In this document: piece by piece, positions 14,227 to 22,266 of the stretch
Layout of the letters: each line of letters begins with the position of its first letter
How positions within the stretch are numbered: the stretch's first letter is position 1
NCBI GenBank assembly: GCA_002381765.1
Contig: DFXX01000048.1
Location: 1,107-37,315 of the forward strand
Direction of reading: 5' to 3'
DNA length: 36,209 nucleotides
Source of the DNA: Bacteriovoracaceae bacterium UBA4097
Lineage (GTDB): Bacteria > Bdellovibrionota > Bacteriovoracia > Bacteriovoracales > Bacteriovoracaceae
Program-made: the position numbers and the translations under genes
Notes under the pieces: generated by a model
What the model was told of the DNA's origin: nothing
The model's input: the letters and a program-made list of their open reading frames with translations, nothing else
The model's database searches: none

Positions 14227-15438
14227 ATGAACAAAATTCCTGAATGCCCAATCCATCCGGTTTCAATTAAATTGATCCGGTCCGGCCACCCGTGGATCAC
14301 GGCGGACTCTTTTTCTAACCGCTTCCCCCGACAATCCTCATTTATCGTTGCAGCGGATGAAAGAAGACGCCCTCTTGCTCTCCTTCTTCACGATCCCTTT
14401 CACAAGAATGTAAAGGCACGGGTCTGGAGTACCCGAGCTCCTTTTGAGCGAGAAGCCCAGCATTTCACGGCTTCCGTTCAGGCAAGACTAGATCTGGCCT
14501 TTGAAAAACGCGATAAGCAGAAAGAAATTTCTGAAAGAGAGAATTATTACTTAACTTTCGGTGAAGCTGATCAACTGCCGGGGCTCTTTATTCTTCGTCT
14601 TAAGGATAGAGTCCTTATTCAATTCTATACTGCTTTCTGGAACCGCTATAAATCCATTATTCAAACCACTATTCAGGAAATCTATCCAGAAATTCTGGAT
14701 GAGAATATTTGGTTTCAGCTTCGAGGAGAAACCAAGGAGCTGCAAAAGCTTCCGAAAAATGAAAGCGATCCCAATAGAAGAGATGAGTTTCATCTTCAGG
14801 AGTTTGGTCTGCAGTATCTGATCCGTCTGGGTAGTTCCTATGACATCGGCCTCTACACCGATATGAGTTCTATCCGACATACTCTACAGGATCTCATAGC
14901 CCAAGACTCAAAAGTCCTCAATCTTTACAGCTATACTGGTGCCTTCTCTCTATGGGCGATGAAACTTGGGGCCTCTGAAGTTGTTTCAGTAGATCTCTCA
15001 CCAAAGTATATTGAATGGCTTCAGCAGAATATTGGGCTAAATCCAGAATTGAAATCCGAGCAACATGAAGCCATGACCATGAGTGCGGATGAAGCCTTAG
15101 GAAGCCTTAAAGGTCAGAATCGTAAGTTTGATCTCATTATATGCGATCCTCCGTCATCATCTAGTGATGGAGAGAAGAGAACTTCTGCCATTAAAAGTTA
15201 TAAAGAGCTCTTAAAGAAAATGGATGCTGTCCTTTCCTCAGAGGGAAAAATGGTCATTTTCTTAAATACCCATCAAGTCAATGCTCAAAAATTTGAGCGC
15301 ACTATCCAGGACTATCTTAAAGAACTGAACCTTAAGTACAAGCTTGGACTAAAGCTCTCGCTCTCACAGGATTGCCCAACACTTAAAGGATTCCCAGAAG
15401 GAAATTATCTCAAAGGTATCGTTCTGGAGAAATTATGA
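14227..15438 (+). CDS. RlmI-like class I SAM-dependent methyltransferase
   Basis: A 403-residue protein with the layout of 23S rRNA large-subunit methyltransferases. An N-terminal PUA-like segment (KLIRSGHPWITADSF) is followed by a middle domain and a C-terminal Rossmann methyltransferase. The latter has VLNLYSYTGAFSLWAMKLGA (SAM-binding, about 230-249), VVSVDLSP, DLIICDPPSSSS (about 302-313) and the closing FPEGNYLKGI. The E. coli RlmI (m5C1962) counterpart has TFSCSG where this protein has IFLNTHQ (about 344-350), so the catalytic Cys of m5C enzymes is not at its usual place. The modified base may therefore differ. It sits in an operon, with a four-base overlap with the ABC ATPase gene. Confidence 0.8.
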   Translation: MNKIPECPIHPVSIKLIRSGHPWITADSFSNRFPRQSSFIVAADERRRPLALLLHDPFHKNVKARVWSTRAPFEREAQHFTASVQARLDLAFEKRDKQKEISERENYYLTFGEADQLPGLFILRLKDRVLIQFYTAFWNRYKSIIQTTIQEIYPEILDENIWFQLRGETKELQKLPKNESDPNRRDEFHLQEFGLQYLIRLGSSYDIGLYTDMSSIRHTLQDLIAQDSKVLNLYSYTGAFSLWAMKLGASEVVSVDLSPKYIEWLQQNIGLNPELKSEQHEAMTMSADEALGSLKGQNRKFDLIICDPPSSSSDGEKRTSAIKSYKELLKKMDAVLSSEGKMVIFLNTHQVNAQKFERTIQDYLKELNLKYKLGLKLSLSQDCPTLKGFPEGNYLKGIVLEKL

Positions 15439-16361
15439 TTAAGGTTCAAAACCTCACCAAGACATTTACTTCCCATGTGAAGGAACCGGGATTAGTGGGT
15501 TCACTTAAGGCCCTCGTTAAAAGAGAGATTAGAACTAAGGATGCTCTAAAATCTGTGAATCTCACCATTGAGCAAGGTGAGATCATTGGACTCATCGGGG
15601 GCAATGGAGCAGGTAAAACTACCTTGGTTAAAATTCTAGCCGGCATTGTTCACCCTACTTCAGGTGATGCTACCATCTTAGGCTTTCGTCCTTGGGAGCG
15701 CCACAATGATTACCGAAAACAAATGTCCCTTATCATGGGGCAGAAGGCCCAGGTGTGGTGGGATCTTCCTGCTTTGGATAGCTTCATTCTTCTGAAAGAT
15801 ATCTATCAAATTGATGATGCCACTTATAAGTATAATATTGAATTTCTCGCTGAAACCTTAATGGTTAAGGATCAGCTCCGAACGCAAGTGCGTAAACTCT
15901 CACTCGGTGAAAGGATGAAGATTGAACTTATGGCAGCTCTTCTCCATAATCCCAAAGTTATTTTTCTAGATGAGCCGACCATTGGTTTAGATATCTCGGC
16001 CCAGAAAGCGGTTCGAGAATTTATGAAAAACTACCAGAGGGAATTCAAACCCATAACTATTCTAACTTCTCACTATATGGAAGACATAAAAGAATTATGT
16101 CAAAGAATCGTTATCATAAAAGAGGGTGAGTTCGTATACGATGGTCCACTCTCCGATGTTCAGAAGCTTGTAGGAGATGAGAAGGTCTTAAATGTTACGA
16201 CCCAGGAAGAGAGCTTCAAGATTAATGTTCCCCGCTCAGAGCTCTCCCAAAAAACCAAAGAAGTCCTTGAGCAACATTCCGTACTCGATCTAAATATTCA
16301 TGATCCTTCTATTGAAGACATCATTGAGTCCATCATGAGAAATGGAGTTGGTGCTTCATGA
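15435..16361 (+). CDS. ABC-2 exporter ATP-binding protein (COG4586 type)
   Basis: A 308-residue ATPase with Walker A GGNGAGKTT (about 55-63), a Q-loop region (MGQKAQVWWDLPALDSF), signature LSLGER (about 155-160) and VIFLDEPT (about 175-182). The insertion QVWWDLPALDSF is characteristic of the COG4586 subfamily, which always pairs with COG4587 and COG3694 permeases. The C-terminal domain after residue 240 is typical of this group. The three-gene set is a predicted exporter. Its substrate is not known, and efflux of hydrophobic compounds has been suggested for relatives. The start overlaps the methyltransferase stop. Confidence 0.88.
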   Translation: MIKVQNLTKTFTSHVKEPGLVGSLKALVKREIRTKDALKSVNLTIEQGEIIGLIGGNGAGKTTLVKILAGIVHPTSGDATILGFRPWERHNDYRKQMSLIMGQKAQVWWDLPALDSFILLKDIYQIDDATYKYNIEFLAETLMVKDQLRTQVRKLSLGERMKIELMAALLHNPKVIFLDEPTIGLDISAQKAVREFMKNYQREFKPITILTSHYMEDIKELCQRIVIIKEGEFVYDGPLSDVQKLVGDEKVLNVTTQEESFKINVPRSELSQKTKEVLEQHSVLDLNIHDPSIEDIIESIMRNGVGAS

Positions 16362-17155
16362 AGTGGTGGCGCTCCGTCTTCTCCATGGAACTCAGGAAGA
16401 TTCTAGCCTACCGATCAGACTTTTGGGTAACCTTCCTTGGGCAGACTTTCATTCAACTCCTTATTGCTCGTGCCCTCTGGAAGAGTGTTTTTGAGGCGCA
16501 GAATACAAGCTCCATGGAGGGCTTCACTCTGGATATGATGACGCTTTATTATCTTATTGTTCCTATTGGAACTCGTATGCTCACAGGAGAGAATATAGGT
16601 TTTCTCTCTCGAGAAATCTATGAGGGCACTTTCACCAGATATCTCATATATCCTCTTTCAGTTTTTCAATACAAGACCATTACCTATCTCACCAATAGTC
16701 TCTTCTATGGCTTCCAGCTCATGATTCTCTACGTGCTCTACCATGTCTGCTATCTTGGAGACTCCCTCGGGAATCTGCCAGATCTCGTTCTTGGAGTAAG
16801 TCTTTTTCTTGTGGCCTCTATGACTTATCTTATGATGGCGATTGTAATTGAACTTCTTGCACTTTGGGCAGATAACATTTGGTCACTTATGGTGATGTTA
16901 AGATTTTTTACCACTTTTTTTGGCGGCGGATTTATTCCTCTTGATTTTTTTCCGGCATGGGCAACAAATCTATTGCAGTGGACACCTTTCCCCTATTTAG
17001 TGAGTCTTCCCGTGAGAACGACAATGGGAATGACTTCGGTTAGCGATATCACTAATGGTCTCATCATTCTTCTATCCTGGTGCCTGATTTTTATGATGTG
17101 TGTGAAGTTCATTTGGATTAAGGGTCAGAAGAAATATACAGGAGTGGGAATTTGA
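16358..17155 (+). CDS. ABC-2 family permease (COG4587 type)
   Basis: A 265-residue inner-membrane protein with about six hydrophobic segments. MELRKILAYRSDFWVTFLGQTFIQLLIARALW is the usual first stretch of ABC2_membrane_6 permeases. Another conserved piece is FFGGGFIPLDFFPAWATNLLQWTPFPYLVSLP, near the C-terminus. It forms a transmembrane pore with its partner at 17152 and is driven by the upstream ATPase. Both ends overlap neighbouring genes by four bases. Confidence 0.86.
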   Translation: MKWWRSVFSMELRKILAYRSDFWVTFLGQTFIQLLIARALWKSVFEAQNTSSMEGFTLDMMTLYYLIVPIGTRMLTGENIGFLSREIYEGTFTRYLIYPLSVFQYKTITYLTNSLFYGFQLMILYVLYHVCYLGDSLGNLPDLVLGVSLFLVASMTYLMMAIVIELLALWADNIWSLMVMLRFFTTFFGGGFIPLDFFPAWATNLLQWTPFPYLVSLPVRTTMGMTSVSDITNGLIILLSWCLIFMMCVKFIWIKGQKKYTGVGI

Positions 17156-17940
17156 GAAGGTACTTCAGACTTTATCTGCATTTTCTGCGCTTCTCATTCT
17201 CTAAGGCAATGGAATTCAGGATCGACTTCACTTTCCGAATTGTCATGGATCTCATCTATTACATCGTTAATATTCTTTTCTTCAAGGTGATCTATCTTCA
17301 CACACCAATGCTCGCGGGTTGGAGTGAAGAGCAATTGATGGTATTTGTGGCCTCCTATCTTCTGGTGGATGCCATTAATATGACTTTTATCTCAAGCAAT
17401 ATGTGGTGGCTCCCGCAACATATCAATCGTGGAGCTCTGGACTATTATCTTATTCGGCCTGTCTCTCCTCTTTTTTTTCTATCCTTAAGAGAATTTTCGG
17501 CAAATTCCTTCTTAAATCTTCTGATAGCTGCAGGCTTTTTTTCTTATACACTATTTACTTATTCTCACCCTTTCTCATTCTTGGAATTACTCCTCCTCCT
17601 CACTCTTCTTTTAAATGGTGTTGCTCTTTATTATTGCATTCAAATGTTAATGATTATTCCGGTCTTCTGGACTCATAGTTCTCGAGGTTTCATCGATTTA
17701 TTCTGGGCCATGGGAATAGCGATGGAGAGACCGGATCGTATTTATCAAGGTTGGCTTAGAAAAGTTTTTACAGTGATTTTACCTTTCTCTTTAGTCGCTT
17801 CATTTCCCGCCAGACTTTTTTTAGAAAAATTTGATTGGGAAACATTTCTCCATTTAGCCAGTGTGAGCCTTATTTTCTGGATGCTCATGTTATTTTTCTG
17901 GAAGCTAGGATTAAGAAATTATTCCAGTGCCAGTAGTTAG
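17152..17940 (+). CDS. ABC-2 family permease (COG3694 type)
   Basis: A 262-residue membrane protein with about six hydrophobic segments, the second permease of the exporter. RIDFTFRIVMDLIYYIVNILFFKVIY and WWLPQHINRGALDYYLIRPVSPLFF are typical for the family, as is the later PFSLVASFPARLFL. Translation begins at TTG 17152, whose TTGA overlaps the preceding stop, so expression depends on coupling to the upstream gene. Its own stop overlaps that of the convergent Mpo1-like gene by four bases. Confidence 0.86.
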   Translation: MRRYFRLYLHFLRFSFSKAMEFRIDFTFRIVMDLIYYIVNILFFKVIYLHTPMLAGWSEEQLMVFVASYLLVDAINMTFISSNMWWLPQHINRGALDYYLIRPVSPLFFLSLREFSANSFLNLLIAAGFFSYTLFTYSHPFSFLELLLLLTLLLNGVALYYCIQMLMIIPVFWTHSSRGFIDLFWAMGIAMERPDRIYQGWLRKVFTVILPFSLVASFPARLFLEKFDWETFLHLASVSLIFWMLMLFFWKLGLRNYSSASS

Positions 17941-18239
17941 AAAGCTTTAACTTTACCAATAAGAATATCAATAAACATTCTGAAATCAGCACGCAAGCTA
18001 TACAAAGGATACTTTAGTGTGACAGGACGGTTTTTCTCAAAAAGAAAATGTCCAATCCAAGCCAGACCGTAGCCCATGATAGGGAGTAGAACTAAGATGA
18101 AGGGATTCCCGGTAAAAAAGAAAAGAATGAGTAAGGCGATGACACCACAAGTTCCGACAAAATGCAGACGGCGACACATAACATTCGAGTGCTCCCGAAG
18201 GTAGTATCTGTAAAAATCATTAAATGTCTTGAACTGCAT
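17937..18239 (-). CDS. Mpo1-like (DUF962) membrane protein
   Basis: A protein of about 100 residues that starts FKTFNDFYRYYLREHSNVMCRRLHFVGT, the conserved opening of the DUF962/Mpo1 family, and continues through two hydrophobic segments with WIGHFLFEKNRPVTLKYPLYSLRADFRMF. The yeast member is a dioxygenase acting on 2-hydroxy fatty acids, with conserved His residues. Several are present here (REHS, RLHF, IGHF). The bacterial role is unproven. I choose ATG 18239 because family proteins start here. The in-frame ATG at 18272 would add 11 residues. Confidence 0.82.
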   Translation of the reverse strand: MQFKTFNDFYRYYLREHSNVMCRRLHFVGTCGVIALLILFFFTGNPFILVLLPIMGYGLAWIGHFLFEKNRPVTLKYPLYSLRADFRMFIDILIGKVKAF

Positions 18240-18329
18240 CCCAACCCCATCTCCATAAAAACCCAAGTGCATGATATCTCATGGGTTTTATAATCTCAAG
18301 ATCTACCTGAGTATTCCGATAAGGTTAGC

Positions 18330-19079
18330 ATGAAATTTTTGGTTCTGATGCCACTATTCTATATGAGTCTGGCCTCGGCCGAAGGACTGATTAAAGTGGA
18401 AAGTTATGTCTATAAAACCAATGCCCACGCCGGCTTTTGTATCCGCCCGTTGGAGATGATTGACACTATTGTGATCCATCACTCGGAAACTCCCGTTACA
18501 GACACTCCGGCCTTTATCAATCACATGCACCTCGGACGAGGAAGTAAAGACTCTCCCTGGTATATGATCGCCTATCATTATGTCTTAAACTCTGCCTATA
18601 AAGGACAAAGTAGTCCCATGTCCCAGATCACCGAGGGAAGGGCCTTAAACATGGTGGGGGCCCATGCTGGCTCAGACGCCTTCGTTGAGATGGATAGCGA
18701 ACAGCAAAAACTTTGGGATGCGGGTAAGATTCTTTGCGGGAAAAAGACCGTCCCTTTCAAGAAAGACCCTCTCCTACTTCTGGAAGGTAAAATTAAGGCC
18801 AATGTCACCACCATTGGTTTGGTCGTTATTGGTAATTATGGAGAAATCTCACCCCAGAACCTGTCTGGATATTTACCGGGCATGCCTAATGAGGTGAGCG
18901 TAGAAACTCTGGATATGATTGCACGTTTATCTTGTCAGCTTCAGAAGAAGCATCCCCGAATAAAAAATCTAAAATGGCATAGTTACTATCATTCCGAGAA
19001 GACCTGCCCAGGAGATCTGAAAAGCTCCGTTGGGAAGATTGTGGACATGGCCAAGGAGTATGGATGCGCATTCAACTAA
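18330..19079 (+). CDS. Secreted N-acetylmuramoyl-L-alanine amidase (Amidase_2/PGRP fold)
   Basis: A 249-residue protein with a signal peptide (MKFLVLMPLFYMSLASA) and an Amidase_2 domain. IDTIVIHHSE gives the first zinc ligand (about H50). WYMIAYHYVLN and MVGAHAGSD follow the family pattern. KWHSYYHSEKTCPGD gives the other two ligands (about H217 and C226). Such enzymes cut between N-acetylmuramic acid and the stem peptide. The protein is exported and may act on the cell's own wall or, if this is a predator, on prey wall, which is an inference. AAGG precedes the ATG. A lipoprotein gene overlaps its end by 16 bases. Confidence 0.88.
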   Translation: MKFLVLMPLFYMSLASAEGLIKVESYVYKTNAHAGFCIRPLEMIDTIVIHHSETPVTDTPAFINHMHLGRGSKDSPWYMIAYHYVLNSAYKGQSSPMSQITEGRALNMVGAHAGSDAFVEMDSEQQKLWDAGKILCGKKTVPFKKDPLLLLEGKIKANVTTIGLVVIGNYGEISPQNLSGYLPGMPNEVSVETLDMIARLSCQLQKKHPRIKNLKWHSYYHSEKTCPGDLKSSVGKIVDMAKEYGCAFN

Positions 19080-19369
19080 TACTAATTCTGCTCTTTATCT
19101 CGGCCTGTGGGAAAGATGTCTCCATAAGTAGTACAAAGCTTCAGAGCAAATCGATTCTCGTAGAAGACGGCTTCTCAAAAGGAACGCTTATAAGAGGTGT
19201 CGAGGATAAGATCATAATTGCAGGAAGGCCATATAAGGTAAGCCAGTATAGTTCGAACCAGGCGCAGATGTTTATCAAGAGTCAGCCACTGAATATTGAG
19301 ATCCCAATCGGACTCAAGGGAGAGGTAACGAGTGAAGTAAGGTTGGTAGAAATAAAAAAGCTCCCCTAA
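19064..19369 (+). CDS. Small lipoprotein of unknown function
   Basis: A 101-residue protein with a lipobox (MRIQLILILLFISACGK, Cys about 15) and a mature beta-rich domain without a recognised family. AAGGAG lies just upstream of ATG 19064. It overlaps the amidase gene, so the two are probably co-expressed. The stop codon lies inside a hairpin shared with the convergent nuo operon. Confidence 0.7.
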   Translation: MRIQLILILLFISACGKDVSISSTKLQSKSILVEDGFSKGTLIRGVEDKIIIAGRPYKVSQYSSNQAQMFIKSQPLNIEIPIGLKGEVTSEVRLVEIKKLP

Positions 19370-19377
19370 GGGAGCTT
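19354..19377. terminator. Hairpin terminator between the lipoprotein gene and nuoI
   Basis: An 8-bp stem (AAGCTCCC at 19358-19365 with GGGAGCTT at 19370-19377) has a loop of four bases. On the minus strand it is followed by a T-run (A residues at 19354-19359), which suits termination of the nuo transcript. On the plus strand the following bases (CTATAATT) are a weaker tail. It covers the last codons of the lipoprotein gene. Confidence 0.8.
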
Positions 19378-19388
19378 CTATAATTAAA

Positions 19389-19895
19389 TTATTTTACAAT
19401 GCGATCACGCCAGGAAATGACGTCTGGAGCAAGATAATCATACTTCATGCTATCGATAGTATACTGAGAAAATTCATAATCATGAGAATGAGTTAAGCAC
19501 TCAGTAGGACAAACTGTTGTACAAAGACCACAGTAGCAACAAAGAGCTGTATCAATCGTAAACTGAGTAAGAAGAAGACGGATGGGTTGGCCATTACTCG
19601 TCTTTTTAATCTCTGAACCTTCCGGCATTTTTTCAGAAGCAATATAAATACAGTCAACTGGGCAGGCCATAGCACACTGAGTACAGCTAATGCAATTTTG
19701 CACATCATTAAAGAGTCTCATCCGTGCTCTCTCAGGAAGAACTTCACGCACTTCTGGATATTCAATGGATACTGGCTTTACGGCCCAAACATATTTGAAA
19801 GTAATCCACATACCTTTAGCGGTAGAGGTTACTCCTTTATAAAGTGAAGAGAAGTAATCCTTCACTGAACCGGTTTGATGGACAGTTGTATTCAT
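19389..19895 (-). CDS. nuoI: NADH-quinone oxidoreductase subunit I
   Basis: A 168-residue iron-sulfur protein of complex I. Two 4Fe-4S motifs are seen: CISCTQCAMACP (Cys about 68, 71, 74, 78) and CCYCGLCTTVCP (Cys about 119, 122, 125, 129). They hold clusters N6a and N6b, which pass electrons towards NuoB. AGGAG lies before the ATG, which overlaps the nuoD stop. It is the last gene of the nuoBCDI operon. Confidence 0.94.
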   Translation of the reverse strand: MNTTVHQTGSVKDYFSSLYKGVTSTAKGMWITFKYVWAVKPVSIEYPEVREVLPERARMRLFNDVQNCISCTQCAMACPVDCIYIASEKMPEGSEIKKTSNGQPIRLLLTQFTIDTALCCYCGLCTTVCPTECLTHSHDYEFSQYTIDSMKYDYLAPDVISWRDRIVK

Positions 19896-21067
19896 CGGTC
19901 AACCTCTCCTAAAACGATATCAATTGATCCAACACTTGCCACGAAGTCAGCAATCATCTGCCCTGGAGCTATATGAGGAAGCATTGATACGTGGGTGAAA
20001 CATGGGGACTTAACTTTTAAGCGATAAGGCTTCTTACCACCCTCTTCAGAAACAAGGTGGAAAGCTAGCTCTCCACGTGGGCATTCCGCACGAACATAAA
20101 CTTCCCCTTTCGGAAGCTTGATGATCTTAGGGACTTTCCCCATAACAGGTCCTGGTTCAAGCTTAGCGATGGCCTGACGGATAATCTTGATGGATTCAAC
20201 GACTTCCTTCATTCTCACGATATAGCGGTTCCAGCAGTCACCCACTTGGCCAACTTCTCCTGTTCCTACTGGAACATCAAAATCAAACTCAGAGTAAAGT
20301 GAATATGGAATGTTCTTTCTTAAATCCCACTTAAAGCCAGATCCGCGAAGTACCGGACCAGAAGCTCCGTAGTCAAAACAGTCTTGAAGGCTCATGACAC
20401 CAACATTGGCCGTTCTTTCAATAAAGATTTTATTGGTAGAGACGAGTTCATGATACTTCTTTGCCTCTTCTTCCATAGTATCACAGAACTGAGAAGCTCT
20501 CTCGATTTGCTCATTAGTCCAGTCATTCCACACTCCACCAATCCAGATGTAGTTATAAAGAAGACGAGAACCAGAAACTTCTTCGAAGAGTCTCAAGATC
20601 TTTTCACGCTCTTCAAAAGCATATAGAAACGGAGTGAATGCCCCTAAATCCAGAGCATATGTTCCGAATGCCATTAGGTGAGAAGCAATACGCTGAAGCT
20701 CACCAGTTATGATTCTTAATAGTTCGGCTCGACGAGGAACCTCAGTTCCTAGCATCTTCTCCACCGTCATGGCATAAGTCCATTCCATATTCATGGCCGC
20801 TAGATAATCTAGACGATCAACGAATGGGATGATTCCACGGTAATCAAGGTTCTCTGCGTGCTTTTCCATACAACGGTGAAGATAACCCAGATGTGGAATA
20901 GCATGGGCAACGATCTCTGAGTCAGTCCAAATTTCGATTCGGAGAACTCCGTGAGTCGCTGGATGCTGAGGACCCATATTGAGGGTAAGAAGCTCAGACT
21001 TTAATTGTTCGGTTTCTGAATTAATGGTGGGAGCTTCTGGCTCACCGATATCCCAACGGGTTTGCAT
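19892..21067 (-). CDS. nuoD: NADH-quinone oxidoreductase subunit D
   Basis: A 391-residue 49-kDa-type subunit of complex I, which forms the quinone pocket with NuoB. LTLNMGPQHPATHGVLRIEIW is its hallmark N-terminal motif, and GYLHRCMEKHAENLDYRGIIPFVDRLDYL follows. The C-terminal half has DYGASGPVLRGSG and RAECPRGELAFHLVSEEGGKKPYRLKVKSPCFTHVSML. AAGGAT precedes the start, three bases after the nuoC stop. Confidence 0.95.
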   Translation of the reverse strand: MQTRWDIGEPEAPTINSETEQLKSELLTLNMGPQHPATHGVLRIEIWTDSEIVAHAIPHLGYLHRCMEKHAENLDYRGIIPFVDRLDYLAAMNMEWTYAMTVEKMLGTEVPRRAELLRIITGELQRIASHLMAFGTYALDLGAFTPFLYAFEEREKILRLFEEVSGSRLLYNYIWIGGVWNDWTNEQIERASQFCDTMEEEAKKYHELVSTNKIFIERTANVGVMSLQDCFDYGASGPVLRGSGFKWDLRKNIPYSLYSEFDFDVPVGTGEVGQVGDCWNRYIVRMKEVVESIKIIRQAIAKLEPGPVMGKVPKIIKLPKGEVYVRAECPRGELAFHLVSEEGGKKPYRLKVKSPCFTHVSMLPHIAPGQMIADFVASVGSIDIVLGEVDR

Positions 21068-21070
21068 ATC

Positions 21071-21655
21071 TTATCCTTCCGACTCAGTTGAGGCGCTAGC
21101 TTTCTGCGCCTGCTTGATCATATTCTGACGAACGATATATTCACGATCTTCAAAGTTCATCTTGCTGTCAGGATAAACTTCCATTCCGTTATACATTTTC
21201 TGTGTCACGTAATCTTTACGAAGAGGGAAACCTTCCCAATCATCTGGACAAAGAATACGACGGTGATCCGGGTGATTAGTGAAAGTAATCCCGAACATGT
21301 CGTAAACTTCACGTTCCTGGAAGTTAGCCGCCGCATAGACCTGAACGATTGAATCTAATTTAGGATTCACTCTGTCAGTCACTTTCACTTTCAAGATAAA
21401 CTCACGAGGATCGGTAAGATCGTAATGAGTCATCATGTAACAAACTTCCATGTAATCAACATAATCAACGCCACTGATGACGTGAAGAGAATTGAACGGC
21501 ATTTCCGTATTGCCACGAAGAAATGAAACCACCGGAAGAATCTTGGATGCTTCAACCGTGATGCTTGAATCGCACTTAGCATCGGTGGCAACATTAACGA
21601 CAGCATTGGCGCCGCTGACGTTCTTATTAATTAATTCTGCAATTTTATTAAGCAT
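21071..21655 (-). CDS. nuoC: NADH-quinone oxidoreductase subunit C
   Basis: A 194-residue 30-kDa-type subunit of complex I. The signature NFQEREVYDMFGITFTNHPDHRRILCPDDWEGFPLRKDY near the C-terminus is clear. The N-terminal 30 residues are less conserved than the rest. It is separate from NuoD, not fused as in E. coli. The start overlaps the nuoB end by eight bases. Confidence 0.93.
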   Translation of the reverse strand: MLNKIAELINKNVSGANAVVNVATDAKCDSSITVEASKILPVVSFLRGNTEMPFNSLHVISGVDYVDYMEVCYMMTHYDLTDPREFILKVKVTDRVNPKLDSIVQVYAAANFQEREVYDMFGITFTNHPDHRRILCPDDWEGFPLRKDYVTQKMYNGMEVYPDSKMNFEDREYIVRQNMIKQAQKASASTESEG

Positions 21656-22130
21656 GCTTTACCCACTTAGTACGAAGAAGTCTCTCGTTAGCGATCTTCT
21701 TTTGAAGTGTCATCACTCCTTCAATTAGAGCTTCTGGACGTGGCGGACATCCCGGAACGTAAACGTCTACTGGAACCACCTCATCGACGCCCTTAAGAAC
21801 ATGATAACCAAACTGCCAGTAAGGTCCGCCCTTATTGGCACAAGAGCCCATGGAGATAACATATTTTGGCTCGGCCATTTGCTCATAAAGAGTCTTCACA
21901 CGTGAGGCCATCTTAAGCGTAACTGTACCCGCAACTATCATGAGATCCGCACGACGTGGAGTGGCCATAAAAGCACCACAACCAAAGCGTTCAAGGTCAT
22001 ATTTAGAAGCACCGGTAGCCATCATTTCGATTGCGCAACAAGCGAGACCAAAGGTCATTGGCCAAAGAGAATTTTTTCTACCCCAATTCAAAAAATCATC
22101 GAGGGTCGTAAGTACTACACCATCTTGCAT
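21648..22130 (-). CDS. nuoB: NADH-quinone oxidoreductase subunit B
   Basis: A 160-residue subunit of complex I carrying the terminal cluster N2. Ligands are visible in GLACCAIEMMATG (Cys about 31, 32), GSCANKGGPYW (Cys about 97) and VPGCPPRPEALIEG (Cys about 128). GGAG lies seven bases before ATG 22130. The gene starts the nuoBCDI operon. No nuoA lies upstream, so the membrane subunits and NADH module must be elsewhere. Confidence 0.94.
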   Translation of the reverse strand: MQDGVVLTTLDDFLNWGRKNSLWPMTFGLACCAIEMMATGASKYDLERFGCGAFMATPRRADLMIVAGTVTLKMASRVKTLYEQMAEPKYVISMGSCANKGGPYWQFGYHVLKGVDEVVPVDVYVPGCPPRPEALIEGVMTLQKKIANERLLRTKWVKHA

Positions 22131-22177
22131 GGAGGAACTCCGGTTATTTATGAGTCTATGGAAATTGCTACCCTATA

Positions 22178-22207
22178 GTTCTACACTCGACACGGTGTTT
22201 TCGTCAA
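22178..22207 (-). promoter_or_regulatory. Candidate promoter of the nuoBCDI operon
   Basis: On the minus strand TTGACG (22207-22202) and TAGAAC (22183-22178) are separated by 18 bp, about 50 bases upstream of nuoB. The -35 is near consensus and the -10 matches at four positions. The 136-bp gap between the HExxH gene and nuoB has no other gene. Confidence 0.4.
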
Positions 22208-22266
22208 TGAAAGTCCCTGAAACTTCGATGAAATCCCAGAGAAGGAAAGGAGCTTTTTGATCTTAT

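Noticed and set aside
19241..19262. GTTCGAA-containing stretch as a possible tRNA T-arm
   Set aside because: It lies inside the small lipoprotein CDS and no acceptor or anticodon stems pair around it.
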